A stretch of 64,000 nt of DNA. Source: Bifidobacterium biavatii DSM 23969 (GTDB lineage: Bacteria > Actinomycetota > Actinomycetes > Actinomycetales > Bifidobacteriaceae). The position numbers were made by a program, and so were the translations under genes. The notes below the pieces were generated by a model. The model saw nothing but the letters and a program-made list of their open reading frames with translations. It searched no databases and had not been told where the DNA came from. Location of the stretch: contig NZ_JGYN01000030.1 in NCBI RefSeq assembly GCF_000741165.1, positions 1 to 64,000 of the forward strand, in the 5' to 3' direction. Shown one piece after another: positions 61,983 through 64,000 of this stretch; position 1 is the stretch's first letter, and the number at the start of each line of letters is the position of its first letter.

Positions 61983-64000
61983 ATGACAGGAAATGCTAAG
62001 GTTTGGCGCGCGCCGCTCGCTGGCCTCGCTTCCGTCGCGATGATCGCGACCATGGGCGTGACCGCGTTCACGGCTTCCGCTGCCGAGTCGCAGACGCCGA
62101 CGATCACGTGGGTTAAGGCTGACGGTGAGACCAAGTCGTTCAAGTCCCCTACTGCTGAATACAAGGTAACTGCGGCTGTTCTGCAGGACAACGCTTCTGC
62201 TGCGCCTACTGGCACCGTGTCGACCGGCTGGTACACCGCCGCTGGTGTTGGTAACGGCGACAAGGTCAAGCCGGATACTACCGTGTCCGAGGATGTGACC
62301 TACTATCAGCACTACAGCGCTGATTACTGGACGGTTAAGTTTGACCCGACCGATGACGGCGCGAACAACTCTAAGGGTGTTCTTAACGCCGTCACTGATG
62401 TCACTGGTCACGCTGGTGACACCGACGGTGGATATCAGACCGTGGTCGCCAAGGGCGATAAACTGGCTGCGTGGCAGGTGCCTACCGAAAAGCAGGGTAA
62501 CGGTAAGCTGCTCACTAGCTGGTATGCGACTGATGAGAACGCGAATGCTGACCCCGTTAAGGGCAATCTTGCCGATTACGCGAAGTTGAACACGAGCGAG
62601 ATCAACTTTAAGTCTCGTCTTGAAGACGCATGGACTGTTGAGTTCAAGGTGGATGACTTCAAGGGCGAATCTTGGGTTCCGGCTCAGGGCGCTGTCACCA
62701 AGATCGATGTGAAGAAGGGCGCGAAGTTCTCCGATTACGGCACTGTTCCGGAGTTCACGAACGCTGCTGGCACGCGCTTGGTTTCCTCTTGGAAGGCTAC
62801 CAAGGACGGTGCGGCGTTTGATCCGTCTGCCGCAGTGAATGCTTCGGTGTCGCTGCATCCGGCATCTTCTTCGTCGTTCGTCAACGTTACGTTCAATTAT
62901 CAGGGCAACGGCACTGCCGATAAGACCGTTAAGGTTGTCACCGGTTCTTCTCTGCCTGTTCCGGCAACTCCGACTCGTGCTTCTAACGACAATTACGAGT
63001 ACACGTTCGGTGGCTGGTACGATTCCACGTTTAAGACTGCCTACAACGCGTCTTCTACTGTGAACAACGCGATGACCGTGTACGCCAAGTGGAACATCTC
63101 CAAGGTGAAGGTTTCCTTCTACCCGGGTTACGGTGAGAACAAGCCGACCACTAAGTGGTTTGCCAACGGCGACGCTTTCGAGGTTCCTGCTGTTCCGGAG
63201 CGTGATGGTTACAAGGCTGTCGGCTATGGTGTTCAGACTAGCGTTGATTCCGATAACAATCCTGTTTATGCCTATGCCGAGGATGCCGAGGGCTACCTCG
63301 TGAAGATTAAGCAGACTGCATTCGGCACGACTCCAGCGGCCAGCCTGTCTTACGTCGACACTATTTACGGCGACGGTAACGATGTGCAGCCCTACGCTCT
63401 GTCTACCAAGTACACCGTTGTTTGGGAACCGTTTACTTCTTACCTTGAGCGTACCGAACGTCGCGTGGCTCGTAATCTGAAGTCTGACCAGAACCTGTAC
63501 ACGGCTGCTTCCTATGCCGCGTATGTGAAGGCGTTCAAGGCCGAGTACCTGCCGGCCAAGGAGAAGGCTGCCGAGAACGGTCTGAACAAGACTGAGTTCG
63601 ATACTCTGCTCAAGCAGCTCGAGGGCCTGCAGGCCAAGCTGGTGGAGACTGCGAACGACAAGCTGTACCGCGTGTACAACCCGAACAACGGTGACCACTA
63701 CTTCACCACTGATCTCACGGAGCAGGCCGCTCTGGTCAAGCTCGGCTGGAAGGCCGAAGGCGCCCCGTACAAGGTCATCGTTAATCGCAAGGATCGCGAG
63801 AGCAAGGACAAGTACACTCGTCAGTACTACTTTGGCACTGCCGTGTGGAGCGTGTACAACCCGAACACCGGCGAGCACCTGCTGACCTTCGAGTCCGAGG
63901 CCAACGGCCTGGCCAAGGCCGGTTGGACCAAGGAGGACGTGAAGTTCTACACGGTTCAGGGCGGCACCGCTGAGGTCGTTCGTGTGTACAACCCGAACAC
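61983..64000 (+). CDS. Secreted surface protein, paralogue of the one at 57811, cut by the window edge
   Basis: The frame is open to the right edge (about 672 residues seen). The signal peptide, residues 1-34, is identical in protein and DNA to that of the first surface gene; the mature parts then diverge to moderate similarity, with near-identical blocks such as NISKVKVSFYPGYGENKPT and VYNPNNGDHYFT. Domain order is the same: beta domains, InlB-type repeat (FGGWYDSTFK...VYAKWN), helical segment (YLPAKEKAAENG) and DUF5648-like repeats. Codon choice is again that of a highly expressed gene. AAAGAAAGG precedes the ATG. Confidence 0.85.
   Translation, partial: MTGNAKVWRAPLAGLASVAMIATMGVTAFTASAAESQTPTITWVKADGETKSFKSPTAEYKVTAAVLQDNASAAPTGTVSTGWYTAAGVGNGDKVKPDTTVSEDVTYYQHYSADYWTVKFDPTDDGANNSKGVLNAVTDVTGHAGDTDGGYQTVVAKGDKLAAWQVPTEKQGNGKLLTSWYATDENANADPVKGNLADYAKLNTSEINFKSRLEDAWTVEFKVDDFKGESWVPAQGAVTKIDVKKGAKFSDYGTVPEFTNAAGTRLVSSWKATKDGAAFDPSAAVNASVSLHPASSSSFVNVTFNYQGNGTADKTVKVVTGSSLPVPATPTRASNDNYEYTFGGWYDSTFKTAYNASSTVNNAMTVYAKWNISKVKVSFYPGYGENKPTTKWFANGDAFEVPAVPERDGYKAVGYGVQTSVDSDNNPVYAYAEDAEGYLVKIKQTAFGTTPAASLSYVDTIYGDGNDVQPYALSTKYTVVWEPFTSYLERTERRVARNLKSDQNLYTAASYAAYVKAFKAEYLPAKEKAAENGLNKTEFDTLLKQLEGLQAKLVETANDKLYRVYNPNNGDHYFTTDLTEQAALVKLGWKAEGAPYKVIVNRKDRESKDKYTRQYYFGTAVWSVYNPNTGEHLLTFESEANGLAKAGWTKEDVKFYTVQGGTAEVVRVYNPN

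Overview
The window looks like chromosomal DNA of a high-GC actinobacterium, most likely Bifidobacterium. The support is the mix of families: a GlnR-type regulator, a DUF2469 protein, a Rho factor with a long Arg/Asp-rich insertion, an HspR-type HAIR operator in front of clpB, a gatCAB operon, a fused rmlC-rmlD gene, and several start codons that appear to be leaderless. The genus is inferred from these families. The species cannot be named from sequence reading alone.

Layout. 1-4366: a sugar ABC importer (permease cut by the left edge, lipoprotein binding protein) divergent from its LacI regulator, with repeated CGCAACG-type operators. 4392-11447: nth, glnR, a membrane protein, a membrane-anchored peptide-binding-type protein and valS. 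11448-14244: a convergent intergenic region full of a 14-base repeat, an MFS transporter with a G10 tract at its start, and a divergent frameshifted DUF2087 regulator. 14255-21853: a large Ala/Ser/Gly-rich envelope protein, chorismate mutase, an Lrp regulator divergent from an aminotransferase, and rho. 22205-29155: an FAD oxidoreductase, DUF2469, a GNAT acetyltransferase and gatCAB. 29330-41321: a copper ATPase that lacks its nucleotide-binding domain, a phosphoribosyltransferase-like gene coupled to a tRNA/rRNA methyltransferase, clpB, an AEC permease, a fumarylacetoacetase-family enzyme, a YggS homologue and a GT2 glycosyltransferase.

41430-55004 (all on the minus strand) is a cell-wall polysaccharide locus. 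It has dTDP-rhamnose synthesis (rmlB, rmlCD, rmlA), an ABC exporter pair (Wzm/Wzt-like), two large glycosyltransferases and a DUF2142 membrane protein. Together these would make, polymerise and export a rhamnose-containing glycan.

55166-64000 is an accessory region. A tyrosine integrase overlaps by ATGA with a gene for a secreted protein that combines three DUF5648-like repeats with three Ltp-type repeats, the domain of a known phage superinfection-exclusion lipoprotein. Two paralogous secreted surface proteins follow, with a 138-base identical leader and signal peptide, separated by an AlbA_2/Schlafen-like gene. The integrase and both surface genes have a TCGTGTC direct repeat with about 10-base spacing upstream.

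The strongest undescribed signal is at 23923-24177. Two head-to-head copies of a ~115-base element each form a 29-base-pair stem. The stems differ at ten positions yet stay fully paired, and both copies share loop, foot and downstream sequences. No tRNA, rRNA or CRISPR array was seen.
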